A stretch of DNA of 64,000 bases from Uloborus plumipes (lineage: Eukaryota > Arthropoda > Arachnida > Araneae > Uloboridae), in the NCBI GenBank assembly GCA_038373865.1, contig JAXGGA010000033.1, positions 62,001-126,000 on the forward strand, written 5' to 3'. Position 1 is the first letter of the stretch. Each line of letters opens with the position of its first letter. A program made the translations under genes and the position numbers. This document shows, one piece after another, positions 33,969-47,428 of the stretch. The notes below the pieces were generated by a model. The model was not told where the DNA came from. It made no database searches and worked only from the letters and a program-made list of their open reading frames with translations.

Positions 33969-34929
33969 CAGGGTGTCCGCGCATATGGAAAGTCAGGAAA
34001 AGTCATGGATTTCAAATATGATCGAAATTGGTCATGGAAAGTCATGGATTTCAGCGAAAAATGTCCAAAAGTCATGGAAACTGACTGTTTATCATGGATT
34101 TTAGCGCTCCGGACCGATTGAAAATTTTCCCGCGATCTCGGAAGAACGAAAACACTTCCGTCGTCATTCTACTTCGTTATTGGGTGCAATCTGATTTGTC
34201 AATTACAATTTCCAACAAGTTGCATTGTGTTGACCAATCAGATGAATTCTCAACGTTAAAACAGTGAGCGGCGAATTTTGTGGACTCCGTCATCTGATAA
34301 AATATGACCTTGAACGACAAAAAGATAGACTCTATGGTTTTTTGATAGTTTTTTCCCCGGCATAGGCAGCTTTGCCTTTTACATTTGGTCTCCCCCCCCC
34401 CCCCTACTTGCTTCATTTGATTCCTTTTTCTTTTAAAACTTGTTTGAATCTTTTTCTTTCGAGGAGTTTTATGCAAAAGAAAAACAAATTAAAAAACAAT
34501 GTTGAATTTTAAAGAATCGTGTAGGTAGGGGGGGGGGGCAGGAACTCAACGAGTTCCGATTTGAAGTCAGATTTCGCCTCACTCATATCAGGATCTAAAC
34601 TTACAGTAAAATTTATGGACAGACAATTCATTGCTACATGAAAGTACGTTTGAGGACAAGCGCGGTGGGGAGGAGGGTGTCGGTAGGAAAAGATCGTTTT
34701 TTGACCTCAAAAGCGAACGGACTTCTGTTGCTGTGAAACGCAGTCGCCATGTGTGGTCATTTGCTTTGCAAGATAGAATATTAAGTGCATAATTTTCCAA
34801 AAACGAAGCAGAGTTTGTTTTATTTATTTATTTATTTTTTTTTTTAAGTCATGGAAAATAGTTCGCAAAAGTCATGGAAAGTCAGGGAAAGTCATGGAAT
34901 TGAAAAGTCCAGGTTGAGCAGATACCCTG
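33969..34929. mobile_element. Non-autonomous element with CAGGGTGTCCGC termini
   Basis: The ends are CAGGGTGTCCGC and (reverse complement) CAGGGTATCTGC, followed inside by repeated AAAGTCATGGA phrases on both sides. TACAGG flanks it (33963-33968; on the right split by the TA-inserted palindrome, as TA plus CAGG at 35578-35583). It has a G-run near 34529 and a C-run near 34392. The right part of the element carries no transposase. Confidence 0.75.
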
Positions 34930-34931
34930 TA

Positions 34932-35577
34932 CAGTAGGGTGGGGCGAAAAATAAAAAGTTTTTCAGATCAACTTCTAATAGTTGCCAAAAGTTGTCTTTG
35001 GTGATAGTTAGCTTTTGTGCAAAATTTGAGAAAAATCAGTTAATATCTTCAGGGGGCGCTGCGATCGCAAAGTTTTATCATAGCTTTTATCGGGATTTTA
35101 TGGTTAAAATATGCAAAACAATGCCGTTAGCTAATCTCATTGCATTTTTTTTACTCATAAGATATAGTCATGCATTCAAAGCATATGAAATAACTCACAA
35201 AAAATTATTTTATGTGATATATTTATATTTCAAGCATTTAAAAAGAAACAAAAACGTGAAAAAAAAGTGATTTTTTTGAAATATAAATATATCATATAAA
35301 ATAATGTTTGTGAGTCATTTCATATGCTTTTAATGCATGAAAACATCTTTTGAGTAAAAAAAAACGCAAAGAGACTAGCTAAAGGCATTCTTTTTGATAT
35401 TTTAACCATAAAATCCATAACAAAGCTATGGTAAAACTTTGCGATCGCAGCGCCCCCTGAAGATATTAACCGATTTTTCTCAAATTTTGCACAAAAGCTA
35501 ACTATCACCAAAGACAACTTTTGGCAACTATTAGAAGTTGATCTGAAAAACTTTTTATTTTTCGCCCCACCCTACTG
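34932..35577. mobile_element. TA-flanked palindromic MITE
   Basis: CAGTAGGGTGGGGCG...CGCCCCACCCTACTG. Two arms of about 300 bp pair almost completely around a spacer of some 40 bp. TA lies on both sides (34930-34931, 35578-35579), as for Tc1/mariner-type MITEs. Mirror-image open frames (MSLVIVSFCAKFEKN...) in the arms are by-products of the inverted repeat. It is inserted at the very edge of the preceding element. Confidence 0.92.
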
Positions 35578-35802
35578 TACAGGGCAATGGGCAACAACTT
35601 GGAAAGCACTACTTTGGCTTAACAGCTTGTGTTTGCAAAATTGCTGTTACTTTTTTAATGTATTTAGTTCACTTTGCAATGTAGTTAATTATTTACTCAA
35701 ATATGTTAATCTTGAACGGTTTAAACTTGTTGTCCAAAATCCTTTTTTACAGATTAAAATTTGCTGTGGTAGTGGTTAAAAATTAAAATAACTCTGAAAT
35801 TG

Positions 35803-36004
35803 TAGAGAAAATTACAACGTTAAGAAGGCACAAATAAGCAGGGATACTGCAGACATCCGACAAATCCTGCTTTTGTCTGATGTCTGTGCATCCATAAGCT
35901 TACAAATTTTTTTTGCATTGAAAAAGGTGTTCCTTGTAATGCCGAAACACGTGTCTGCAGTATCCCTGCTTATTTGTGCCTTCTTAACGTTGTAATTTTC
36001 TCTA
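35803..36004. mobile_element. Small foldback element (202 bp)
   Basis: A 53-bp arm starting TAGAGAAAATTACAACG (35803-35855) is repeated inverted at 35952-36004. The inner arm reads CACAAATAAGCAGGGATACT. A related foldback lies near 61237-61335 (CACTAATAAGCAGGGATA core). Confidence 0.9.
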
Positions 36005-36157
36005 CATATATAGCACAAAGGTATTTGTAAACTTTAACTCTGAAATTATTACTCTACGTGTAACAGTATATCATAAATATAATCATCAATCATTTGGCGA
36101 CTATACTTCAAGATTTTCATTGTAAGGTGTGATTCGAATTTATTTTGTTTATTACAG

Positions 36158-36226
36158 CGGGCAAAAGAAAAGGAAATCTTTGAGACATTCCAACATGTTT
36201 CTATATTTGAATCGTTAGCATTATGA
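36158..36226 (+). other. Candidate terminal exon (low confidence)
   Basis: After TTTATTACAG it reads RAKEKEIFETFQHVSIFESL, then AL and TGA, continuing in phase from the candidate exon at 31548-31593 to give ...HFKRK-RAKEKE.... I do not recognise the product. An open run of 22 codons is possible by chance. Confidence 0.2.
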
Positions 36227-38283
36227 TTTTAAGATTGTCATATAGTTTTCATAAAGATAAAAGTCTAATTCAATTTCTCATACTTAATCAACAGTAGAAC
36301 GTAACTTTAATAACAATACGAAGAAACTTGGTGGAAAAATTGTTGTATTTATTATCTTACTTAATCTCATGCCGATGAATCAGCATTGGCTTACTATCTT
36401 TGGCAAATTAATTTTTAATCAGCCAATTTGCTTATTGGTGCATCTGTATTTCTCCATTACAATCTGGTCAAATAGTAATAATAAAAATAAGGTGGCATTT
36501 AATTAAATTAGGGGGCAAACTATTTTGTTTCAACTGGTTGATTAACTCAGCCAGTTACATAACCCTTAACCTTGAACATGTACCTGAATAATTATCACGC
36601 AAACTTTATTTTTCTGTGAAGTTCATCGGAAATTCAATCCCTTTTTATGGCTTAAAAGAGCAAAAATTCTGTTAAGAATTCCAATGATTTCGAAAAAAAT
36701 ACCAATTGGCTTAGTCACAAGATAATACTTAAATCTTTTTGGCTTCTATGACGTCATGGATGTAAATTTTCATCTCTAACATCTTTTTCCCTCTTAAAAC
36801 CATCTAAAGATTGGTGATAACTCTAAAAATGTACAAAATCTTGATAGATTGATGCATTAGAGATTGAAAGAAAATATCTCAATCTAATTTGTAGTTGTAT
36901 AAAGAAGTTGGATAATTCAATAATGCTATCTTTTTTTGCCGTTAATAATACATTTCTTCTCCCACTTTAGAATTAAAAAATTTGGCAACAATTGAAACCC
37001 AAAAGTTCAATCAGACTGTGAAAAGTTCTGAATAAATGCTGTACGAGAAATTTATCGCCAATTCGGCATTCTAAGTTATGATCTTCCCCTTAAAAAGTTA
37101 AAAGAGTAAAAATTCCACTGAAAAGTTTATTAGGTCATCAAGCAGAAATCTATTTAATTCATCTTATGTTTTGTTAAGAATGTATTTTATCAATCATTTT
37201 TGCACACATTACTTTCTTAGAATAGAATGATCAAACAAATTTGAACAAATGATAATAAACGGGATTAAGGGTTATCCTTAAGGAAATTATAGCTGAAATA
37301 AAAATCTAACTTAATTTTAAATAATCAGTGCCTCAGATGATGAATATTAGTTGGTTCCTACAAAATTTTTAAAATGTAAAATATTTTTTTCAATGGTATT
37401 TAAAACACACAAAAAAATAAATAAATAAATAAATAAAAATAAAAATGGAAAAAGAAACTGAAATTTGTATAACACTATAACTTTTTGAAAGAGAATGTAC
37501 ACCTGGCTGCAACCTTGATGGTGAAAATGATTAAATTTTAAATGAAGTTTAAGATACACATTTTTGGAAAATGACTTTATTTTTAAGAACAGCACTAGTC
37601 CGGTTAACTGGTTATGTGCGGGTCTAGATCATGAGAGAGTCTTCCTTCTTCTATTCTAGAACTTTCAAAGTGTCTAAAACACATAACTTGGTGTTTCATT
37701 TAAAAAAATCTTCGTTTTGTTAACATAATGGTATTTGAATTTATTACACATGTGACTTTTTTTAGATGTGCTTAAGGCCATTTTTTGAGTCTTTTTATCA
37801 AAATAAACAAAGGGGTTATTTTGAGTAATGTGCACTTTTTTTTTCAAACAAAAACATGTGCTGCAAAGTCTTATTGAAAAATTTGAACCAAAAATAACTT
37901 TACAAAATATAAGATTACTGTAAAAACATGGCCAAAAAAAAAAATTGTAACTTTCAAAATTTGTCTTAATGATGTTAAGACTTATTTTATTTGTGTAAAA
38001 AATATGTACTATATTTTATATTTTGGTATAAGCAAGTGTAATTTATATGAGTGAAAAATAAATCTTTATCAATATTATATTAATAAATTTGAAATTTAAA
38101 TATATTGGTTGCTTGATTTTACTTATATGTTCAATGAAAAATTTAGCTTAGCAAACAGTCAACGCAGATTATAAAGACTATTCCATTTTACGACTAATGG
38201 GAAAAGCCCAAACTTTATCCCTATAAACTCTGTTAATTTGCTTTCGGTATAACGACCTTTATATATTGTCTTATCAAAAATAC
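36227..38283. other. AT-rich intergenic sequence
   Basis: I found no gene or element with both ends. It contains an (AAAT)n tract near 37415-37440. Confidence 0.6.
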
Positions 38284-39205
38284 ATACTTGCCAACAAGTC
38301 TACTTAAAAATACTTACAAATTTCTCTACGAAACCGTGTTAAGACATTAACCTATTTCTTGATGAAAATCAGACATTGAATAAGTTAGTTACTATATCAT
38401 TCACTTTTCAGTAATCATCTTTTATTTTAATTAACATTTTATCGTTTTTTTAGATTTTCAATTGATTTAATTTATTTCAGTTATGCAATTTTCTGTGGAG
38501 TATGTGTTGAAAATAAGCATGTTGGGATAAGAAAAAAAAAACATGAATAATAATAAATAAATGAAATAAATTAAAGTAGTATTCGGTATTCATGTTAAAA
38601 TAACTTCTAATTGTCAAAAATATTAAAATACTTTCAAGTCGCAAAAGGGTTGAAATCTTAACACAGGAAGCAATTTTTCGTTGACTATATATGCTTTTTT
38701 TTAAATAAATTTATTTATTAATTATTAAAATAAATAAAACTGCAATAAGTTAAGCTAAAATAGCAATATGTCAAAATAACTTTCAACCATCGAAAATATT
38801 AAAACACTGACAAGATTATGGATCAAAATGTCAAACAAATTGAATGATTGAAATGTCAAACAAAAGAGATTTTACGAGAATTGCGAGAAAAATTTAAGCA
38901 TGTAAAATGGGGAGGAAAAAATTCATAAACTATTGAAATAAAAAATTAAATATGATAACCTAAGGTAGCATGTGTGAATGTAACCTAAAATTTTCTCAAA
39001 TATTAAAATATTTGCACGATGCAAAGGATTGCATTCTCAACCAGTTTTCTGCGTATGCTTTCTGTACTGAAATATGACAAAGCTTAGGCTCTCCCTCACG
39101 CATTAACACAAGTAAAGATCAATTTTAAAGAAGCCTAGTAGTTGAAATTTAGTTATATTAAAAAAAAAACATTGGAATTGATGAAAAATCTATAAAATAT
39201 CATTA
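38284..39205. mobile_element. hAT-like repeat family A, second copy, reverse orientation
   Basis: It starts ATACTTGCCAAC and follows 4625-5572 in reverse complement (for instance CTACGAAACCGTGTTAAGAC against GTCTTAGTACGGTTTCGTC). It stops short of the other terminal repeat by about 100 bp near 39200, where different sequence begins. Confidence 0.75.
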
Positions 39206-39683
39206 TACACAGTAGCGTACAGACTTCGGCGTCCCCCCCCCTCCCTGGTAAGATTTATAAACATGCTCTATCTTAGATTCATGGCAAAAAAATAAAAGCT
39301 ATAATAAGACTTCGTTGAAGAGTATTCTGATAGTTAAAATCAAGTTGAAACCAAAATATAAAGTAATGAAAATTGTAATTGTAATGAAAAACGATTTGTT
39401 TTGAAATCTTTAGGAAATGGACCTAAAGGTCTATTTGGTGCAAAGTTGAAAATTTTGAAATTTTAATTTTAAAAATCATTTTCAGAATATAAACCAATGT
39501 CAGTGTTTACGTTAAAATCTGCTTAATTAGACGTATTTGAGTCGAAACTGGTAGCGGATTCATCATTAGCGTTTTCAAAATCATTTTCAGAATGTAAACA
39601 AATCTCAGCATTTATGCTAGAATCTAATAAATCAGACTTATTCGAATTGAAACTGAAGGCGATTTCATTATTTGCGGCATGAA

Positions 39684-42600
39684 CAGGGACGTAACTAGAG
39701 GGGGGGCAGACGGGGATTTTAGAGGCGCTGAACTGGCTAAATAACTGCATAATTTTCTTTTCATCATTAAAAAAAAAAACTACAAATTTTTAAAAGCCAG
39801 CTCACATTAAAGAAAAAAAAAAGAAAGGCTTTACTCTATTTCAGATGAATGAAGGTTTGAGAGGTAGTGGGGTCAGCAAAAAATATTTTCCCAATATCCA
39901 AATCATAAAAGAAGTTTTCATATAAAATTTCATTGTAAATTCTACTATTAATTGGATCTTTAGAGAGTAAGTTTTTTAAGAAGCCTGCGGATTTTGAGTC
40001 AGTCCCGAGTTAGGGGGCAAATTCAATTCTCTCATACAAATGGAATTTCTTGGGTTCCTATTTCTCTATCCTGATTCAATTTCATAGGTTCTGTTGACTT
40101 CGGTTTTAAAATTGTTTTCATCTTAAAAGCACTTTTCGGGACTATTTTCTGTTTCCAACAAATAAAATTCTGATAATTGTTTTTATTCATATTTAGATGC
40201 TCTGCTTTTACTATATGACTTAAAATTTCACATTTTCTTTGCATCAAGCAGAAAATCAATCTTATTTAGAATTTTTTATAAATTTTAATGTTAATATGAT
40301 TGTTAGAGAGACTGTAAGCTATTTACGTAAACATTTTTGCGGAATAATTTTCTCAGTAGAAGTAAGGATTTCTTAGGGGATAATGTGTCTGTTCTGAAAA
40401 CGATTTTTAGAGGGTCTATTGAGATTATTTAAAACTTCCATTTATTCTGAAAAACCTTTTTCGGGGCACTGTACCGTATCTTTATCGGAAATTTTAATTT
40501 ATTTAAAACTATTTACTCCTTTTCTGCCAGGCAATATCAAAAATGGTTCAATAGTTTCTTTGAAATAAATTCCGTTTTGTGGAGTTAAATGAAATTACTT
40601 TGTTCTGATTTTAGACTGTTTATAGGAAATTTATTTTATTTACATATTTATTTATTATTATTTTTTTTTTTTTCAATTTCTTAAATTCTTTTCACAAAAA
40701 ACATCAGTAATATCGAATGATCTCAGAATCTGACTGCTTAAGGAAAGTAAACATTTAATAGTATTTTTTACATTAGTTTACATGCTGAAATATTGACGCT
40801 AATTAAAATCGTGTAGTAATAGTTTATTATATTTCATTGAGAAAAAGCATGTTTTACTCATTGAAAAAAATCAAAACAGACTTTGGAAAAAAAAAGGAAG
40901 GAGGGGAGGGAGAATAACTTCATATAATTGTAAATTGCACAAATTGAAGAAGAGTTTTCTTTTTTATCATTCTCCGTTTTAAATCAAATAATATTTCGAA
41001 ACACACAGTTGAAGTCAGTTCAAAATTGTGATTAATGTATTTCTATCATTGCACTAATACGTTGATAAAAATGTACTGGACAAAGAAATCATCGTTGAAA
41101 AACACTGGGTGCATCTAAGTTTCGATTAGTAATTAATTTATGTTCAAAGTGATTTTAAATAATGCTTGAAAAGTGCGACAAATTTTTCTTGAAGTGACAT
41201 TTATTTTTGTTTTTACTTTTGAGGACAATTTACGAAAAAAACGCTATGATTTTTTTTTCCCACAATTCCGTTTTGAAATATTTTTTTCCCTCGAAAGTTT
41301 CACATATAGGTCAGAAATCATCGTGAGTGAAAGGAAACAGGACCTTCAATGATCCCATTTTTGTAATTAATGCATATCCCCCCTACAATTTATATATCGG
41401 TTCAATCAGTAAGAGGAGGAAAATGATTTTAAAAAATAACACATACGGTACGAATTGATTAATTCTTCCTTTTGGCGTGGGGTAGTAATAATAATTTGTA
41501 AATCATGTCACACTCAAGACTATTGAACTCAACTTGGAAAAAAAAATCATCAAAGTAAAAAGCCATTATATTTGCTGAGAAAACTGCATGCATTATTTAA
41601 TCTTCAGAACAAGATAATAGAGTTATGGAATAACATATAAATATAGAAAAAATCATAAAAAATGATGTATAAAACTAACTAAACAGTAAATAAATATTAC
41701 GTTTTAGTTTGAAATACTTGAATTCATGTTCGCCTAAGAGGACAAATGTGAAAGGAAAGGATTGAATGTTGAAGTTGAATCCCATAACTAAACCATTACT
41801 GGATTCTCTTATGATCTGAAAAAGCTTCTTAGAATGTTTAATTTTAAATTAGAAAATCTTTCTTACTCATGTTTTACAGACATAACATTTTTTTTGCGTG
41901 GCTATGAGAAAATAACAAATATCTATATTTATGAAGTGGTAAGCTACAGAAAAATACTTGAACAATACTTTAAAAAAGAGCTGTGTATGTAATTTTTCAA
42001 GCAATATTTGAACTTCTACGAGACAGAAACATCAAAGGAAAAAGTATTATAAGTTACGTATTCATTGAAAATCAAAATCACATAATATTAAATCCGTTTT
42101 GAAATTTAGGAAAAGTACCGTAAAGGAAATGTTATGGATAATATCTCTGAGCTTTATCAATACTGTCAAGCTACTTCTACGATGCCTTTTCTCTGAGAAA
42201 TTGGAATACGATCCCAACCAAAAAACTCAACAAAATATACTGTATTCATTTTCAACAACTTTGAATGCGCTTTTCTTCGTCTGCAAGGCAGGTTACCTAT
42301 TTCAATGCACTGCGAGAAATAGCATACATAGAAATCGCATACCTAGATTAATTAAAGCGACAAAACATGTCTTCTTACTTTGGTTTTGTTTTATAGATGA
42401 CAACAGTAAAATTACTGAGCATGATGAAGGAAACTCCGTTTAAGAAAAATGTACGTCTAGGATGGAAGTTGGAACAAAGAGAAATCATCAGGGAGAGCCC
42501 CGTAGTGCAGAAGAGCAGCGTACTGGTACAGGTGAAGTTGAAAACAATTTCCAACTTAGCATTGTGTCTGAACCGCATAGTGCAGCTACAGATGATCCAA

Positions 42601-45528
42601 GAAATGGATTTTTCCAGAAATCGGCAGCTTCGATATCGGACATCGCCAAAGACCAGTCCCCGAAGCTTGATCTAACAGATCCAGGGAAATGACCTTCAGT
42701 CTTTTCAGATGCAGAAAGGTGCTTTATAATATCAGGATTATTAAATACGGAGAAGACAGAGACTGATTTATGCAATACTTTAAGGGAAGGGAGATGTTTA
42801 ACAAAAGATTGGTTTACAAAACAGTTGCCTGGTGGATTAAAAGTGCAACGAACGTGGCTAGCAGACAGTAAATCAAAAAATTCCTTATTTTGCGTACCAT
42901 GCAAACTTTTTTCTCATATGTTCCATGGACAAAAAATTTCTGTTTTCACCTAGGAGGAAGGTTTCACGAAGTGGAAAAAGTTAAGTGAAAGAATTCCTGA
43001 GCATGAAAATTCACTCATCCACAAACAGTGTTTCTGTTCATGGAAAACGTTGGAGTTATCTCTGAATAAAGGTTCAGGTATCGACAAAGGACTGCAAGAT
43101 CAAATAGCCCAAGAGGAAACACACTGGAGAGGAGTTTTCTTTGTTATAATAGATGTTATTATAAATTTAGCCAAGCAAGGCAGTCCGTTACGAGGCTCAC
43201 AAGAGCACCTAGACTTTGGGGATCCTAAGTGTGGTAAGTTTCTGAACACCATAGAACTAATATCCCATTATCACCCTCAACTAAAAGAACATATTCGTCG
43301 ACCCAAAAAAGGTCAAGTAAGCTACTTTTCATCATACATTCAAAATGAGTTCTTAGAAATTATTTCGGGAAAAATTAGGCAGCATATTATTGAAAATATA
43401 AAAACTGCAAACATTTTTCAATCATGTTTGACTGCACCCCAGATATCAGCCATTCAGAACAAATGTCTCAAGTTCTTCGCTATGTGAAGATTACTGAAAA
43501 TGGCCTGGAAATAACAGAAAGCTTTATAGATTTTTTAAAAGTTGGTGAGAAAACTGGGCAAGCTCTTTCTGAGGAAATCTTAGCAAAACTCAAAAATGAT
43601 GGCCTGGACATCAAGGACTGTAGAGGACAATCTTATGATAATGGATCCAACATGGCATATACGTGCAAAGGAGTTCAGAAGGAAAACAATTTGGCGTTTT
43701 TTGTGCCTTGTGCAGCCCATTCGCTGAACATAGTAGGAGCAAATGCTGCCAGCTTGTCCCCAGAGGCAGACTCCTTCTTTGGAATGCTAAATTACCTGTA
43801 CAATTTGTTTGCTTCTTCCACCAATAGGTGAGAAGTACTAAAAAATCATGTGCCTATATCCTTGAAACTCCAAAGTGACACCAGATGGTCAGCTAAGAAA
43901 GAAGCAGTGAATGCAGTGTACAAGCATCTGGGCAAAATAATAGACGCTCTTAATGAGTTAAAAGATAGCACGATAGCCACTTCTGAAACAAAAATGGAAG
44001 CAAGCTCCATTCTGAAAAACATAAAAAAATTTGATTTTATTGTGTTATGCTGTTTTTGGTTTAAGGAACTCTGCCGTATTGATATCGTCAATAAATTATT
44101 TCAAAAAAATGACATAACCATAGATCGAGCTACACATTTAATCAAGTGTCTAATTGAAGAGTTCGAATTGGAAAGATCAACCAGCGCTGTGAATGCTATA
44201 AAGGAAGCAAAAGAAATAGCAAATGATCTCGGTATAGATCCTTCTTTTAAGGAAGTGCGTAAAAGAAAAAAGAAGCGTATGTTCGATGAGAAGTGTGAAG
44301 ATGAAAGCGGCCAATTCACAGAGGAAAAAAGATTTGAAATCTTAACAGTTCAAACAATAGACAGAATTTTAAGTGCATTGAAAGAAAGATTTCACCTGCA
44401 TCAAAAGCTTAGCTACTTATTCGGGTTCCTCAATGGAACTAGTTTTCAGAAACTGAGCCGAGAGGAACTAAAAGCACACGCAACTGAATTGGCTAATGTC
44501 TACGACGAAGATTTAGAAAAAGAAGAATTGGTGGTAGAAGTAGAAAGCTTTAAATATCATGCTTTAAGTTTGCTAGGGAACGTAGAAAAAGCTTCGCCAT
44601 CAGTTCTTCTTACTCTAATGTTTCAAAACAGTCTGGAAGCTGCTTACCCTAATCTCACAAGTGCGCTACGCATATTTCTAACTATTCCTGTGTCCGTTGC
44701 TTCAAATGAAAGAAGCTTTAGTAAATTAAAGTTTATAAAAAATTACCTCAGAAACTTAACAGGACAAAATCGGCTGACTAACTTAAGTATAATATCGATA
44801 GAGCACAAGTTAGCGTCTAAGTTATCATTTGATGATATAGTGAAAACTTTTGCAGCCAAAAAAGCTCGCAAAATAAAGCTCTAATGTTTTCATTTTTTAA
44901 ATGTTAGTGATGTACAGCTGAAACCAATTAGAATTGTATTTAAAACGTTTCTTCACTATTAATCTTTTATTGAATGATTAAATACTATTTTCTATAATTT
45001 TAATCTATTCATTTTGTTTCAACCCACATATACTTCGATATCATTCTATAAATCTTTTCACACTTGAAATCGTTACAGTATGAAAAAAGAAGTCTTCGAG
45101 CTATAGACTATTATCATATTGAAATGTGTGAGAAGTTTTAGAATTGACTTGTCATTTTAACTTGAAAACTTTTGTTAACTGATAAGCATACTTTCAAAAA
45201 AAAAAAAAAAAAGCATTAAGCACCTGAGTAGAAAATGTATGAGAAAATGGAGCACTAAAACCAATGGGTGTCGGTGGTCGGTCCGGCCCGATATTCAGAA
45301 GTGTGAAGAGGGAAAACTTGTCCGTTTGGCTTTGAGGAAGTATTGTATGTATTTAGTTGTGCTTTTTGTTCATTTTCTAATGTAAAATATACGTTGAGTA
45401 TACCCTTATATGACGGTCCAGACGTTGACATCATCATTTTTTTTGACATTTTTTTTTATTTTAATGGGGGGGGGGGGCGCCAAAGCGAAGTCTTGCCCCT
45501 GTTCGAAAATGGCCTAGTTACGTCCCTG
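39684..45528 (+). mobile_element. Full-length hAT transposon with ZMYM1-like transposase
   Basis: The ends are CAGGGACGTAACTAG and CTAGTTACGTCCCTG, 15 bp perfectly inverted, with G/C runs inside. The flanking 8-mers (GGCATGAA and CATGTACA) do not match, so the duplication has been lost or the ends come from different copies. The 5.8 kb carry one broken transposase gene (42462-44884) with long non-coding flanks. Confidence 0.88.
42462..44884 (+). pseudogene. hAT transposase (ZMYM1-like, TTF-type zinc finger), broken
   Basis: About 800 codons. Residues from DPGK onward give a TTF-type zinc-finger region (LFCVPCKLF, WKKLSERIPEHENSLIH). Then comes an RNase H-like core with FDCTPDISHSEQMSQVLRYV (first Asp), GQSYDNGSNM (second Asp), the CAAHSLN motif and DTRW. 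The C-terminal dimerisation domain follows, with LRIFLTIPVSVASNERSFSK and LTNLSIISIEH. Defects: in-frame TGA at 42690, TAG at 42951, TGA at 43829, and a frame change near 43415-43424. Both TGA codons stand where the family has Trp. Most of the rest is intact (344 codons open at the end), so inactivation is not very old. Confidence 0.9.
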
Positions 45529-46655
45529 CATGTACAGCAATTTTTTGTGCTTCTGTTGTAAATAAACTTTCATTTATTTTAAAGTGGGTGAGAAAAAATT
45601 CTGCATGTTTTCCTCTTGATATTCATCGGCAGAGAGGAATGTACTTTGGCGCTAAAAAATTTGTCGACAGCTGAAAACATTGCCAAATATCTACCAAATC
45701 GAAATACATTGTGGTATGGAAATATTTCTGATCAGCATGGCTGCAGAAACACATTGAAAACAAGAATTTAAAAACGAAAACTATGTAACTTAAGGCCCGT
45801 GACCGAAATTTGAAAACTTAATTCTGAAAAAAATTAAGCAGAATTGGTGTGATGGAACCAATTCTTTTGTCTTCCAGTAAAAATAGCGAAATCAGTTATT
45901 TAACTTTCAGTACCTTCATTCCCCTTCAGGCGTATCATTACATTAGGTACCTTTCAAGAACGCGCATCTCGCCTCCACTGCACGTGGCGTAGAAGTGCTT
46001 GTTACCCTAGTTTAGCTAGAGCTAATTTAGTATACAGGCTGACTTATCCGACATTTTAGTTCCAAGACATTCTTGGATCCAGCCTTGTTACAGGTATTTG
46101 AAACACATTAATATTATACCTAGTTGTTCTGGCGTAAAATAACTTATGATTAGTTGGATAAAGCACCCTCTTAGGTAAATTTAAAAAGATAACTAATTTC
46201 TCGAATTTAAAAACAGTTTATTGGGAAATGTTTCATGAAATTGGGTCTATTTTCATGTTGCACTTGTATTAAGCCTGAGTTTATGAAATGTTTTTGTCAC
46301 ATGGACAAAAATATTCAGATATAATCTATGCAGCTACAATTCAAGCTTAGCTTTCACTTTTCTTCAATGCGACTTGAGTACAGATACCAGTGGTTCCACG
46401 CCCACTGTTTTGGAACCAAAATGTCAGATGAGTCAGCTCCGTTTCGTTGTATTAATTGACGTGGCTAGTGGAGCAAGCTTATATGTGACTTTTGAATTTC
46501 ACCGATTTACACAACTTCGAAATAGAGCGTTCACATCTGATCTCATCCGATCAGCGTTCTTATATAGTATTTCAACAGTATGTTGAAAGTGAAACTGTTA
46601 ACAAAACTGCTAAATATATTTTAAAACAAGTAGACAATCCAATTTTTTGTTCAAT
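45529..46655. other. Intergenic sequence leading into the PIN-like composite
   Basis: It has no gene. From about 46500 to 46655 it carries a segment (NKTAKYILKQVDNPIFC in one frame) that recurs in reverse at 61740-61830, so part of it belongs to the repeat family described at 46656-50265. Confidence 0.45.
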
Positions 46656-47428
46656 TAAACCAGACGCTGGAGGGAGTTGAGTATGCAAAATATGAGGACC
46701 GCAATCTGTTAATGGATTTTGGTTGGGGAAAGCTCACAGATTAACAATATGGATCTTGCCGGGCTGATATTTAGTCCAATTTTTTTTGAAACCCCTCCTA
46801 ACGGTCGTAAGGAAAATCGATGGAATGCATACTTAAAGGTCATTTTATTGATGACTTTTGTCATAATTTTAGTTAATTCGAATAGTGAAAGTGATGGTGG
46901 GTTGTTTTTAATTAAATAATAAAAACAATATTTTTTAAAGAAATTAAATAATTATTTTTCAAGATAAAACAGCGAATTGAAATAGAATATGTGCAAGCAA
47001 GACAAGCAATTACTAATTTGTATTTTGACAACTCTTCTTGATACAGTTACGTAATGATATACAACATGATCCTGACTTTTTATAGCTGCAAGCCGTTGTT
47101 CAACGATTTGACGTTTATTTACAAGGTTGAACTAAAGACTCTGGCAGAGACGGCTCAGTCATTTGCTGCAGACGCATTCGTAGATCATCATTAAGCTTTT
47201 CATATCCAAATAAACATAAATCAGTAGGTTACAACTGAGTTTTATAAGAATTTCTCAAAATAAATATTTGCACTGTAGCCCTTTACAAATACATAGCATC
47301 TGACGCGCATAGAACTTTCATTAAATTAAAGCAAAAACCTATGCTTTGAGAAATCAGTCATTCTCGGAGTTCATCAGCTCTTAGTTTTTTCCTTGAAAAA
47401 ATATTTGTGCAAACGATTTCTAACTGTT

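Noticed and set aside
34992..35517. Paired ORFs MSLVIVSFCAKFEKN... on both strands as genes
   Set aside because: They are the two arms of one palindromic MITE translated from opposite strands.
39212..39260. CAGTAGCGTACAGAC with a C-run as a hAT end
   Set aside because: Single end only; probably a fragment next to the family A copy.
42690..43831. TGA read as Trp (recoding) in the hAT transposase
   Set aside because: The same gene also has a TAG and a frameshift, XPOT uses normal codons, and TGG-to-TGA is a common decay step. Pseudogene decay is the simpler account.
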